Notes under the pieces: model-generated
The model's database searches: none
Told to the model about the DNA's origin: nothing
What the model saw: the letters and a program-made list of their open reading frames with translations, nothing else
Position numbers and translations under genes: made by a program
Assembly: GCA_001898225.1 (NCBI GenBank)
Contig: MKTJ01000092.1
Span: 129,849 to 193,848 of the forward strand
DNA: 64,000 nt
Source of the DNA: Chloroflexi bacterium 54-19
GTDB taxonomy: Bacteria > Chloroflexota > Chloroflexia > Chloroheliales > Chloroheliaceae
Direction of reading: 5' to 3'
Shown: positions 8,083 through 15,946 of the stretch, piece by piece
Layout: every line of letters begins with the position of its first letter
Numbering within the stretch: the stretch's first letter is position 1

Positions 8083-10581
8083 CTAGGTTTCCTGGCGGAG
8101 CAGGGTCGAAGGACGCACCTGGAGGGCTTGCCAGGCCGCCATGGTAGCCGTGACCAGGGTCACCAGCAGGGCCAGGATTACGCTGGCGACAGCAGTCGGC
8201 AAGTTCAGGGAAAGAATACCATCGGTGCTGGCCTCAAGTTTCGAGAAAGCTATCACGGCGACCTGGACCCCGATTAGCGCCCCAATACTGGCGACCAGCG
8301 CCATGATACCGTACTCAAGCAACAGACCCTTTAAGACGTGCCAGCGGGTATAGCCGACCGCTTTCAGGACGCCCATCTCGCGCTGCCGGTAAATCATGGC
8401 AAGGCCGACCGTGTTGGCGACCAGCACCAGTCCGGCCAGGATTGCCAGGCCCGCCATCGCCACGGCGAAGATAAAGAAGTTGCGGACCCGGCCCGTCCGG
8501 TAGTTGTTGTAATCCAGGCTCGTGACCACCATAACGTCCTGCATACTTTGCCCGATTTTAGTAGAGGTTTCGGTCAGGCGGTCGAGCCCGACTTCACCGG
8601 CCACCAGGAGGCGGGTCTGGGGGCCGCCGAGTTGGGTCACTAAATCTTTGCTTGTCAGCAGGCCGGAATTTTCACTTAAAAGGGGTGACCCTATATTTTT
8701 CAGGGCATATGTCCCTACCACGGTGACGGTCCTGGTAGCGCCGGATTGGCTGGTTATGGTTAGCTGAGTGCCCCGGAGGTCACGGCCATAGTCGGGCAGA
8801 TAGACTCCTGACGGGTCGCTTCCCCAGGCCGCGCCGTCCAGGGTCACGTCCCAGGGGGTTTCCCGGCCATTCAGCACGTTACCGAAATAGAAGGTCTGGT
8901 CGTTGTTCGCCGGTGGAGTGGTCTGTTCCACCGATTTAACCAGGGCGGTATAACGAGCCTGGGTGGTGGTGATACCCTGCCCCGCGAAAGCCGCTTTCAG
9001 GGTGGTTTCCTGGCTGGCAAGGCCATAAACGCTCAAGTTGTAGCCGGTCAGGGCCGGGCTGCGGGCGTCTACCTGGCCCTGCGCCCCCTGGATGACGACC
9101 CCGGCGAACCCGGCGGTCAGGACACCCGTGAAAAGGGCAATCATTGCGAACAGGTTAACCAGCCAGCGCCGGGCCAGGTTCTTGCGGGCCATTGCCAGGA
9201 AGTAAAACCGGAAAGTCGGCAGGGCTTTTATAATCAGCCACATTGCCAACCCCAGGACCGAACCCAGCACCACCAGCCCGCCCAGCGCAATCAGCAAAAT
9301 GCCGATTCCCTGCTCAATCGAGCCAAGGACAAAGGTGGTCACCAGGGTGAAAGGGACGGCCAGGGCCAGCGCCAGCAAGGTGGTCTGGAACCAGCGGATT
9401 TTGACCGGCAGATTGCGTAAAAGCTGCATGGGCCGCACTTCGCTGGCCCGGACTATCGCGAACATCCCAAAAATCAGGGTCGTAACGATACCGATTAAAA
9501 TACCCAGCAAGCCCAGGCCAAAATCAAAAGATGTTTCGAGCAAAATCGAGCCGGTCTGGCTGAACAGGTAGATAAGGCCGCCCGACACAAAGTAGGCCAG
9601 GGCCACCCCTAGCAGGCTGCCGACCAATCCCAGCAAGCCGACTTCCAAACCGAGCAGCACAAACAGGTGCCACCGCCGGTAGCCGAGCGTTTTGAGAATG
9701 GCAATTTCTTTTTGGCGGTTCGCCAGCAACACGACCATCGTATTGGCGACCCCGATGCCGCCGACCAGCAAGCCGAGTATCCCGGCCCCTTTGAGCATGA
9801 AATTGAACAGGTCCATCCCTTTTTTGGCGTCCGCGCTTTGCTCGGAGGCGTTGTAGGTGCGCCAGCCGGAGTTTTGCAGTTGGGCCTGAATTGCAGCGCT
9901 ATCCACGCCGGGAGCCCAATTCACCTGGATATAATTGACAGCATCCTGCCGGTTTGCCAGTTGGCGGGCGGTTTCAAGGCTGTAATATATTTTGTTGCCC
10001 GCGCTGTCCGGCGTGGCGATGACTATCCCGCCCACTTTTAGACTAAAGGGGGCTATATCGGTGTCGTTGGAGACTACCAGGGTATCCCCGATTTTTAAAC
10101 CCTGGTCGTCGGCAATGTCCCTGGTGACGGCGACCGTACCGGGCGTGGCGATAGCCTGGGCCAGGCTGGTGGGTGAGCCCTGTCCGAGCCGGAGTTGCCC
10201 TACGATAGGATAGATGGTCGGGTCAACCCCGATGGCCTTGTCTATATAGGCCATGCTGGCCGAACCGGGCCGCTTTAGTTTCAGGCCGTATTCCTCGGCG
10301 GCAGGATTATAAGCGGTGATTTTCCCATCGGTTTTTAACCGGGCTATCTCGGCGATATTCGCCGGGCTCAGGTTGGTGTCGCGGTTGAGTTCGGTTTGGC
10401 CGCCCAACCTGAAAGCCGGGTCGCCCAGTACCACCGTGGTGACTGACTCGGCCATATTTTGCATCGCCACCAGCGACATCACGCCAAAGGCCACACAAAA
10501 AATTGCCAGCACTGCGCGCTGGCCGTTATTAATCAATGATTTAAAAGAATAACCCAGGTAAAAAAATATACCCTGTCCCAT
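8083..10581 (-). CDS. ABC transporter permease, duplicated MacB-PCD/FtsX architecture
   Basis: An 832-residue membrane protein of the FtsX/LolC/MacB permease class (type VII mechanotransmission transporters). It has an N-terminal membrane segment at about 20-42 (VLAIFCVAFGVMSL), a large extracytoplasmic domain, then three membrane helices at about 260-380 containing the FtsX coupling motif KTLGYRRWHL. A further pair of helices and a second half follow with the same order, ending in KAVGYTRWHVL and the last helices. Two extracellular domains and two FtsX domains indicate internal duplication. Such systems export peptides, antibiotics or lipoproteins or remodel the cell wall; the cargo is unknown. 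It is the last gene of the operon RR-HK-ATPase-permease. The start follows AGAGG and a hairpin (10593-10625) lies just upstream. Confidence 0.85.
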   Translation of the reverse strand: MGQGIFFYLGYSFKSLINNGQRAVLAIFCVAFGVMSLVAMQNMAESVTTVVLGDPAFRLGGQTELNRDTNLSPANIAEIARLKTDGKITAYNPAAEEYGLKLKRPGSASMAYIDKAIGVDPTIYPIVGQLRLGQGSPTSLAQAIATPGTVAVTRDIADDQGLKIGDTLVVSNDTDIAPFSLKVGGIVIATPDSAGNKIYYSLETARQLANRQDAVNYIQVNWAPGVDSAAIQAQLQNSGWRTYNASEQSADAKKGMDLFNFMLKGAGILGLLVGGIGVANTMVVLLANRQKEIAILKTLGYRRWHLFVLLGLEVGLLGLVGSLLGVALAYFVSGGLIYLFSQTGSILLETSFDFGLGLLGILIGIVTTLIFGMFAIVRASEVRPMQLLRNLPVKIRWFQTTLLALALAVPFTLVTTFVLGSIEQGIGILLIALGGLVVLGSVLGLAMWLIIKALPTFRFYFLAMARKNLARRWLVNLFAMIALFTGVLTAGFAGVVIQGAQGQVDARSPALTGYNLSVYGLASQETTLKAAFAGQGITTTQARYTALVKSVEQTTPPANNDQTFYFGNVLNGRETPWDVTLDGAAWGSDPSGVYLPDYGRDLRGTQLTITSQSGATRTVTVVGTYALKNIGSPLLSENSGLLTSKDLVTQLGGPQTRLLVAGEVGLDRLTETSTKIGQSMQDVMVVTSLDYNNYRTGRVRNFFIFAVAMAGLAILAGLVLVANTVGLAMIYRQREMGVLKAVGYTRWHVLKGLLLEYGIMALVASIGALIGVQVAVIAFSKLEASTDGILSLNLPTAVASVILALLVTLVTATMAAWQALQVRPSTLLRQET

Positions 10582-10592
10582 AGCAACCTCTT

Positions 10593-10625
10593 ACGTTTAA
10601 CGTTGTTTCGTTCAACGTTAAACGT
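10593..10625. repeat. AACGTT-type 13-bp inverted repeat before the permease
   Basis: ACGTTTAACGTTG (10593-10605) is perfectly complementary to CAACGTTAAACGT (10613-10625) with a 7-base loop. It ends a few bases before the permease ribosome site. A related sequence (AACGTTAAGCGTAAAACGT on the minus strand) spans the ATPase stop codon at about 10687-10705. It may act as an mRNA hairpin balancing ATPase and permease expression, or as a binding site. Confidence 0.55.
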
Positions 10626-10698
10626 GTCTATAACTTTTAAATAATTTCGCCAGGATTTGAACAATTGCAATCTTCTGACTGAATTGTACGTTTTACGC

Positions 10699-11433
10699 TT
10701 AACGTTCGACATTTGACGAGGTGTGCAACAGCCGCCCGTCCGTAATCCGCAAGATGCGATTGGCCCGCCCGGCGATAGCGTTATCGTGGGTGGCGATGAC
10801 CAGGGTCAGACCAAGTTGCTGGCGTAAACTCTCAAAGAGGTCCAGCACCTGTTCGCCGGTATGGCTGTCGAGGTTGCCGGTCGGTTCGTCGGCCAGCAAG
10901 ATTTTCGGTTCGGTGACGAGGGCGCGGGCGATAGCCACCCGCTGCTGCTGCCCACCCGATAACTGGTGCGGACGGTGCTGGCGGCGGTCGCTCAAACCGA
11001 CCAGGTCGAGCATCCGGGCGGCGCGCTGGCGGGCTTCGCGGGCATAAGGGCTGACATAGAGTGGAATTTCGACATTTTCCTGGGCCGTCAGGGTCGGGAT
11101 AAGATTAAAAGACTGGAAGACAATTCCCAGTTTGCGGTTGCGTAAGAGGGCCAGTTTGGTCTCGTTAAGCCCGGTCACGTCTTCGCCGTCAATGACCAGG
11201 CGGCCGCTGGAAGGCGCGTCTATCCCGGCCAGGATACCGAGCAGGGTGGACTTACCCGATCCGGAAGCCCCGACCAGGGCGACCATCTCCCCGGCTTCAA
11301 TATCGAAGGAAATATCTCTCAAAATATGGATGGGCTGACCGGCCAGGGGTAAAGAGCGGCTGATATTGATGGCCTGGACAAGCGGCCCTGCCAGGATACC
11401 CTGGGCCGGGGCCTCAGAACCTGTTTTCAACAT
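10699..11433 (-). CDS. ABC transporter ATP-binding protein (MacB/LolD type)
   Basis: A 244-residue ATPase that would power the 832-residue permease. Walker A is GASGSGKST, the Q-loop is in VFQSFNLIP, the signature is LSGGQQQR, Walker B is ILLADEP followed by TGNLDSHTG, and the switch His lies in IATHDN. This set is the standard one for the LolD/MacB/FtsE branch. A GTG at 11460 would extend it by nine Lys-rich residues, but the ATG at 11433 has AAAAGGAAG in front of it and is preferred. The gene lies 100 bases after the histidine kinase and 117 bases before the permease on the same strand. Confidence 0.88.
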   Translation of the reverse strand: MLKTGSEAPAQGILAGPLVQAINISRSLPLAGQPIHILRDISFDIEAGEMVALVGASGSGKSTLLGILAGIDAPSSGRLVIDGEDVTGLNETKLALLRNRKLGIVFQSFNLIPTLTAQENVEIPLYVSPYAREARQRAARMLDLVGLSDRRQHRPHQLSGGQQQRVAIARALVTEPKILLADEPTGNLDSHTGEQVLDLFESLRQQLGLTLVIATHDNAIAGRANRILRITDGRLLHTSSNVER

Positions 11434-11533
11434 TTTCTTCCTTTTGTTTAACTTGAGCACGAATAACAGCTTTAATTGTTTATTACGGCTTTATTTTAGG
11501 AAGAATATGTCGTGAGGTTATCGCAGAATTGTC

Positions 11534-13123
11534 TCAGAATTGTCGCAAAATGGGCTGGCGAATAAAGGGAAACCGCAAAATAAAACAGGTGCCTTCACCG
11601 GGGGCGCTTTCCACCACCACACTGCCGCCCATGACCTCGGTAAGCTCGCGCACCAGCGACAGACCCAGGCCCGCCCCACCGGGGTCAACCGCCCTGGCCT
11701 CCGCCGAACGGTAAAACCGCTCCCAGATGTGCGGTAAATCGTCCGGGGCGATACCTTCGCCGGTATCACGGATATAAATCGCGAGCTCGTCCGCTTCCTC
11801 CCCGACCGAGACGGCCACAATCCCACCGGGCGGAGTGTGACGGACGGCGTTCCGCAGCAGGTTGTTAAAAATCTGTTCCAGGCGGGTTTCATCGGCCAGA
11901 ACCTGGGGTAGGCCCGGCGGCATTTCGAGATTGACTTCCAGTTTTTTGCTCTGCCAGGCCTGCAAGCGGGACGCCTCGACTGCCCGCTTCAGGACCGGTC
12001 CGACCTCTAACGGCTGGACCGCAATTTCCAGTTGCCCGGAGTCGGTGCGGGCCAGGGTAAAGAGGTCATTTATCAGGCGTTGCAGGTGCGCCGTTTCCTG
12101 CTCCATCACCGCCAGGTATTGTCGCAAATCGGGCGGTACATTCGACCTCTTCTTGATAGCTTCGAGATAGCTGTTTAGGATAGATAGCGGTGTGCGCAGT
12201 TCGTGGGAAACCCCGGCAAACAGGCGGCGGCGCGATTCGAGCAACTTCTCGACCGCCTCGCGCTGGGCCTGCAAATTATGGACATCCTGCTGCATTATTT
12301 CAGCCATAGCGTTGAAATCGGTCTGGAGCCGGGCTACCTCGTCCTGGCCTTCCACCAGCACGCGGGTCTGGTAATCGCCCTCCCGCAGGGTGCCGGTAGC
12401 GATAATCAGGTTATTGATGCGGCGGGTTATCCGCTGGGCGCTAAAGTAGGAGAGGATAGCCGCCGGGACTACCACGATGCCTAGCAGGATACCGGTCATG
12501 ATGCCGAAAAGCCCCACGATACCGATAACCATTGTTATGAGTTGGAGAAAGTTCTGGGGAGAGAGGGAGTAGCCGACACCCAGGCGTGAAAAAAACCAGA
12601 AAAGGAGGATGACCAGCAACACACCGGTCCCGACTACGACCAGGCGGAGTTGAGCGTGCGCGATTTCCCAGACCAGGCTGCGCTGGCGGAGACGGGTCCA
12701 CCAGGCATAAGGCCGGGCCACCAACCGCACCACCAGGTAGGAGACCGCGCCCAGGCCGAGCGTCAATAGCAATGGCAGGTAAAATTCACGCAGACCGAGG
12801 GTATAGCCGCCGAGACCCACCAGGTTAGGGATACGCAGCAAAAAGACCAGAGTCAGGGGTCCAAGACCGATTAAAGCCGCGCACGTCCCCGCCGGGAATA
12901 TTTCGTAAAATAGTTTTTGTAACCAGTTCCCGCCCGGCAATTCCAGCATAAAAGCAAAAATCAGCACACAGGCCACGATACCAAAACCCAGGCTGGTCGC
13001 GAAAGGCCCGGCATCGAGCCCGCTACCAAAAAGTATCATCAGGCACGACCAACCTACGGCGAACAGGGCGCTGACCGTCGTCGTGGTAGCCAGGTTGTAG
13101 GACCATACTTGCGGAATTTTCAT
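11534..13123 (-). CDS. Membrane sensor histidine kinase with HAMP domain
   Basis: A 529-residue sensor. The N-terminal half (residues 10-230) has about seven hydrophobic helices rather than one periplasmic sensor loop. A HAMP domain follows (about 215-285), then HisKA with H307 in GVSHELRTPLS. The HATPase_c domain has N-box NNLLRNAVRHTP, G1 DTGEGIAPDD and G2 GGAGLGLSLV. It overlaps its response regulator by 4 bases (ATGA), so the two are translationally coupled. Its position in front of the ABC exporter suggests it controls that exporter, for example in response to a peptide or cell-envelope stress; the signal is unknown. Confidence 0.9.
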   Translation of the reverse strand: MKIPQVWSYNLATTTTVSALFAVGWSCLMILFGSGLDAGPFATSLGFGIVACVLIFAFMLELPGGNWLQKLFYEIFPAGTCAALIGLGPLTLVFLLRIPNLVGLGGYTLGLREFYLPLLLTLGLGAVSYLVVRLVARPYAWWTRLRQRSLVWEIAHAQLRLVVVGTGVLLVILLFWFFSRLGVGYSLSPQNFLQLITMVIGIVGLFGIMTGILLGIVVVPAAILSYFSAQRITRRINNLIIATGTLREGDYQTRVLVEGQDEVARLQTDFNAMAEIMQQDVHNLQAQREAVEKLLESRRRLFAGVSHELRTPLSILNSYLEAIKKRSNVPPDLRQYLAVMEQETAHLQRLINDLFTLARTDSGQLEIAVQPLEVGPVLKRAVEASRLQAWQSKKLEVNLEMPPGLPQVLADETRLEQIFNNLLRNAVRHTPPGGIVAVSVGEEADELAIYIRDTGEGIAPDDLPHIWERFYRSAEARAVDPGGAGLGLSLVRELTEVMGGSVVVESAPGEGTCFILRFPFIRQPILRQF

Positions 13124-13884
13124 TTCTGCTCTGCCCGCAGCCGGTAACCGATACCCCAGACTGTCTCTATTTCGTTGCCAACTACTCCCAGCTTCTTACG
13201 AAGCCGCAAAACCATGTTATCAATCGAGCGGTCCCCGGCCACGTAATCCTCGCCCCAGATAGTATCGAGCAAATAGGAACGGCTAAAAGCGCGGCCCGGA
13301 TTGCGCAGGAAAAGATGCAGCAAATCAAACTCCGCCGAACTCAAATCCACCGGGTCGCCGTTGAGATAAGCCAGGCGGGCTTCGCTATCCAGGCGGAGCG
13401 GCCCGTGGACCAACGGTGCGACCGGGGCGGCGGCCCCGGCAACCTGGCCCCGGTCCCCGGCCAGGATTTGTTTGATAAGTTCCATCCGGCGTAAGAGGGC
13501 CTGGACCCGCGCCACCAGTTCGCCCGTGCTAAAGGGTTTGGTCAGGTAGTCGTCAGCCCCGGCGTTGAGGCCAAAAATCCGGTCGGCTTCCTCGTCACGG
13601 GCGGTCAGCATCAGGACCGGGGTGGCCGAACGCTGGCGAATCTGCTGCAAAACGCCAATACCGTCGAGTTTGGGCAGCATCCAGTCCAGGATTATCAGGT
13701 CCGGCTGTTCGCGGGCGTTTAGTTCGAGGGCGCTCAGACCGTCGGCGGCCTGGCTAACCTTAAAGCCGGCCTGGGCCAGTTCTTCCGCGATTATCTTTGC
13801 CAGGTTCAGGTTGTCTTCAACCAGTAAAAGCTTTGCCAATTTTGCTATACCTGCCGGGCAGGACGGGCTTGCGGGCTCGTCCAT
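13120..13884 (-). CDS. OmpR/PhoB-family response regulator
   Basis: A 254-residue regulator. The receiver domain has the acidic pair in LLVEDN, the phospho-acceptor D67 in IILDWMLP and the conserved Lys in YLTKPFS. A short linker leads to a winged-helix DNA-binding domain (about 155-250) with RSYLLDTIWG and DNMVLRLRKKLG. It is the first gene of the operon with the kinase and the ABC exporter. The chosen ATG follows AAGGA closely and an extended -10 promoter lies about 36 bases upstream. A leader ORF with a good ribosome site overlaps the start (see rejected list). Confidence 0.9.
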   Translation of the reverse strand: MDEPASPSCPAGIAKLAKLLLVEDNLNLAKIIAEELAQAGFKVSQAADGLSALELNAREQPDLIILDWMLPKLDGIGVLQQIRQRSATPVLMLTARDEEADRIFGLNAGADDYLTKPFSTGELVARVQALLRRMELIKQILAGDRGQVAGAAAPVAPLVHGPLRLDSEARLAYLNGDPVDLSSAEFDLLHLFLRNPGRAFSRSYLLDTIWGEDYVAGDRSIDNMVLRLRKKLGVVGNEIETVWGIGYRLRAEQK

Positions 13885-13919
13885 CCATCCTTAAAAAATA
13901 AACCGATATTACCGAAATT

Positions 13920-13928
13920 ATTATAACA
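13920..13928 (-). promoter_or_regulatory. Extended -10 promoter of the two-component/ABC operon
   Basis: On the minus strand TGT directly precedes TATAAT (13920-13925), a perfect -10 box with the extended TGn element. No good -35 box is seen at 17 bases. The predicted mRNA start near 13913 gives a leader of about 29 bases. Confidence 0.45.
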
Positions 13929-14014
13929 CTCGCCTTCAATCGAGGGTTGGCCCGGCCTGGAATAAATTCGGACATATTCTTGATAAAATCTATCATGTTC
14001 TACTGGTCTCCTTA

Positions 14015-14043
14015 TTGACAGGGTTAATTTAGCATGCAATATT
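14015..14043 (+). promoter_or_regulatory. Candidate promoter TTGACA-N17-AATATT for the YezD-like gene
   Basis: TTGACA (14015-14020) is a consensus -35. AATATT (14038-14043) is a weak -10 at 17-base spacing. It points to the small gene at 14082. Confidence 0.4.
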
Positions 14044-14081
14044 TCCTGTAAATTTGTAAAGGAAAGTTTTTCAGGTGCAAT

Positions 14082-14267
14082 TTGGGGGGAAACTTTAACC
14101 TCACTCCCGCTAAACCGGCCTCGCTGACCCAGGAAGAAGAAGAAATCCTGGCGAAGGTGCTGGAAGCGGTCCGCCACATAAAATTCGGGTATATACAGAT
14201 AACCATCCAGGATGGCCGGGTAGTCCAGATTGACCGTACCGAAAAGCAGCGCTTTACAGGCCGCTAA
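14082..14267 (+). CDS. YezD-like small protein (DUF2292)
   Basis: A 61-residue protein. Residues 17-58 match the DUF2292/YezD pattern: an acidic helix (EEEEILAKVLEAVRHI) then YGYIQ-type strands, here FGYIQITIQDG, and RVVQIDRTEKQRF, the hallmark end of the family. A small alpha-beta fold is expected; function is unknown, though YezD genes often sit near sulfur or nutrient-limitation genes. There is no ATG. TTG at 14082 is the first usable start after the in-frame stop at 14049, with only a modest ribosome site (CAGG), so the first 15 residues are uncertain. Confidence 0.7.
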   Translation: MGGNFNLTPAKPASLTQEEEEILAKVLEAVRHIKFGYIQITIQDGRVVQIDRTEKQRFTGR

Positions 14268-14392
14268 CTGGGTTCCTGGTTGTCGCTAAACCAGATTTAA
14301 GAAAAAGCGATAAATTTTGTGGACCTGCTATCAAGTCTTCCATCGTGTAAGAGCAGGAAATGGTGGGAGGATAGCCGATTGCGGGCCAGTTT

Positions 14393-14448
14393 AGCCGGGA
14401 AAGATGGAGTTGTCTAGTGCAACCTCAACAAGAATCCCGGCTATTTTT
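14393..14448 (+). terminator. Stem-loop with T-tract after the YezD-like gene
   Basis: AGCCGGGA (14393-14400) pairs with TCCCGGCT (14435-14442) and is followed directly by ATTTTTG. The 34-base loop contains a smaller TTG/CAA pairing. It separates the small gene from the next promoter. Confidence 0.55.
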
Positions 14449-14462
14449 GTGCAAGATGAGAA

Positions 14463-14491
14463 TTGACAACCCCTGATTCGTTTTGTACAAT
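14463..14491 (+). promoter_or_regulatory. Strong sigma-A promoter of the TrmB-type regulator
   Basis: TTGACA (14463-14468), a spacer of exactly 17 bases and TACAAT (14486-14491). The predicted start is near 14498, giving a leader of about 165 bases before the TTG start at 14665. Confidence 0.7.
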
Positions 14492-14510
14492 CAGTTTATC
14501 AAACTTTGAT

Positions 14511-14525
14511 GCTACTTTAAGTAGC
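14511..14525. promoter_or_regulatory. Palindromic operator just downstream of the promoter
   Basis: GCTACTTTAAGTAGC is a perfect 7-bp dyad around one central base, at about +13 to +27 of the predicted transcript. That is a natural place for repression, possibly autoregulation by the TrmB-type protein (inference). Confidence 0.5.
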
Positions 14526-14664
14526 AACAATTTATCCCGACCTGGTTTCTAACACACGGCCAAATGCATAAATTCCTTGAAACGACACCTTTGGGGCTCG
14601 AAAACGGCTTCGTTTCTTTTATTAGGGTTGCTCTTTATTTCTTTGAATAGTTAAGGGTTAGGAT

Positions 14665-15654
14665 TTGGATAACTTCAATATTGAAATCGAGAGCGATACC
14701 GGGGACCTGAAAGGGTTCGGAAGGAACCCAGGTCAGTCTGACGGCCAGCCCGGTGACCAGTCAGTCAGCCAACCGACCGGGCAACCGGAAGGCATTGAGC
14801 CGGGTCTCTGGCAGAATTTGCTGGATATTGGCCTGACAGCCAGCGAAGCGAAAGTCTATTTTTCGCTGGTAAATTACGGCAGCCTGACAGCGGTGGACGC
14901 CTGCAAACTTAGCGGGGTGCCCAGGGCAAAAATTTACGAGATTTTGATAAATCTCAGCGCCTACGGTCTTTGCTACGAAACATCGGGCAAGAAAAAGAAA
15001 TACACGGCGGTCAACCCGAAAGAAGGGTTGCAGCGCAAGATAGAGACCGAACGGCGCGACCTGGACGCCAAGGAAAAACTGGCCTTTGCTACCGGCGAAA
15101 AACTTTTGCCCCTCTACAAAAGCCTGGAAACCGCGCCAAGCCTTGTTACGACCAAAATCCATTTTCTCAGCAACGCCGACCTGACGGCCAAGGTTTATCT
15201 GCGGTTGTTGCAGGAGGCCCGGCAGGAAATCGTGTTCCTGAGCAAGGCGCCCTACAATATCTCGGTTAAAGCCAGCCAGGGTTATGTCCACGCGGCGCTC
15301 GAACGAGGGGTCCGGGTCAAGTCTATTTTCGAAATTACCGAGTGTCAGAATAAAGATGCCCTGTCAGCTATCCTGGAAAACCAGGCCAAAGGGGTCGAGG
15401 TCGGGGTGGTGCCCTCCCTGCCTTCCAAGCTAATCATAGGTGACCAGGACCGGGCTTTACTGATACTCAACGAGTTTACCAAAGAGGATTTTGATCCTTT
15501 TAAGGAAAGCGTGACCGGCGGGTTCAGCGGCATGTTTATCGAACATTTTTCCACCGTCGCCCTGCTGAGAGTCGCTTTTGATAGCCTGTGGCAACAGGCT
15601 ATGTCGCTGGAAACTGCCATCAACGAAATAAATCGCTCGACTTCACGTTCTTAA
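14665..15654 (+). CDS. TrmB-family transcriptional regulator
   Basis: A 329-residue regulator. A Gln/Gly/Asp/Ser-rich unstructured head of about 45 residues precedes a winged helix-turn-helix of the TrmB type: LLDIGLTASEAKVYFSLVNYG, then VDACKLSGVPRAKIYEIL as recognition region. A Lys-rich wing (SGKKKKYTAV) and a coiled segment follow. The C-terminal half resembles the phospholipase-D-like effector-binding domain (VYLRLLQEARQEIVFLSK). TrmB proteins sense sugars and control sugar ABC transporters. The gene lies directly before a family-5 solute-binding lipoprotein, its likely target. Start is TTG with TTAGGAT in front; no better start is in frame. Confidence 0.82.
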   Translation: MDNFNIEIESDTGDLKGFGRNPGQSDGQPGDQSVSQPTGQPEGIEPGLWQNLLDIGLTASEAKVYFSLVNYGSLTAVDACKLSGVPRAKIYEILINLSAYGLCYETSGKKKKYTAVNPKEGLQRKIETERRDLDAKEKLAFATGEKLLPLYKSLETAPSLVTTKIHFLSNADLTAKVYLRLLQEARQEIVFLSKAPYNISVKASQGYVHAALERGVRVKSIFEITECQNKDALSAILENQAKGVEVGVVPSLPSKLIIGDQDRALLILNEFTKEDFDPFKESVTGGFSGMFIEHFSTVALLRVAFDSLWQQAMSLETAINEINRSTSRS

Positions 15655-15779
15655 CTGCTTAAACTCACCAGGCAATTATTTATCCAGATTTTTAGCTATA
15701 TTCTTTTTTTTAACTTGTGAATGCTCGACCCTGCCAGATCATTTTGGAGAATGGTCTAAAAAACTATCCGACAACAAAG

Positions 15780-15802
15780 AGGTTGTTTTGCTCGGACAAC
15801 CT
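15780..15802. promoter_or_regulatory. Inverted repeat in the leader of the solute-binding protein
   Basis: AGGTTGT (15780-15786) and ACAACCT (15796-15802) form a 7-bp dyad with 9 bases between. It lies 145 bases before the lipoprotein start, in the 292-base spacer after the TrmB-type gene, and may be a regulator site. A weak -10 (TATAAC) is near 15820. Confidence 0.35.
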
Positions 15803-15946
15803 GTCAATTGCGTAGGAATATAACTGCTTTTTCACTTTTATCGCTCGTAGATTGGCCCGCTTTTGGGGCTAATCTGGCTCGTTCTGGAAACACATCTAAC
15901 CGGAGATTGGATAGAAAAGATAAATTTTAACAGGAGGATTCCAGAT

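Noticed and set aside
13817..13996. A 59-codon minus-strand ORF (MIDFIKNMSEF...) with AAGGAG in front, overlapping the start of the response regulator
   Set aside because: The ribosome site is good, but it starts upstream of the best promoter (13920-13925) and overlaps the regulator in another frame. It could be a leader peptide if transcription begins earlier; evidence is too thin to call.
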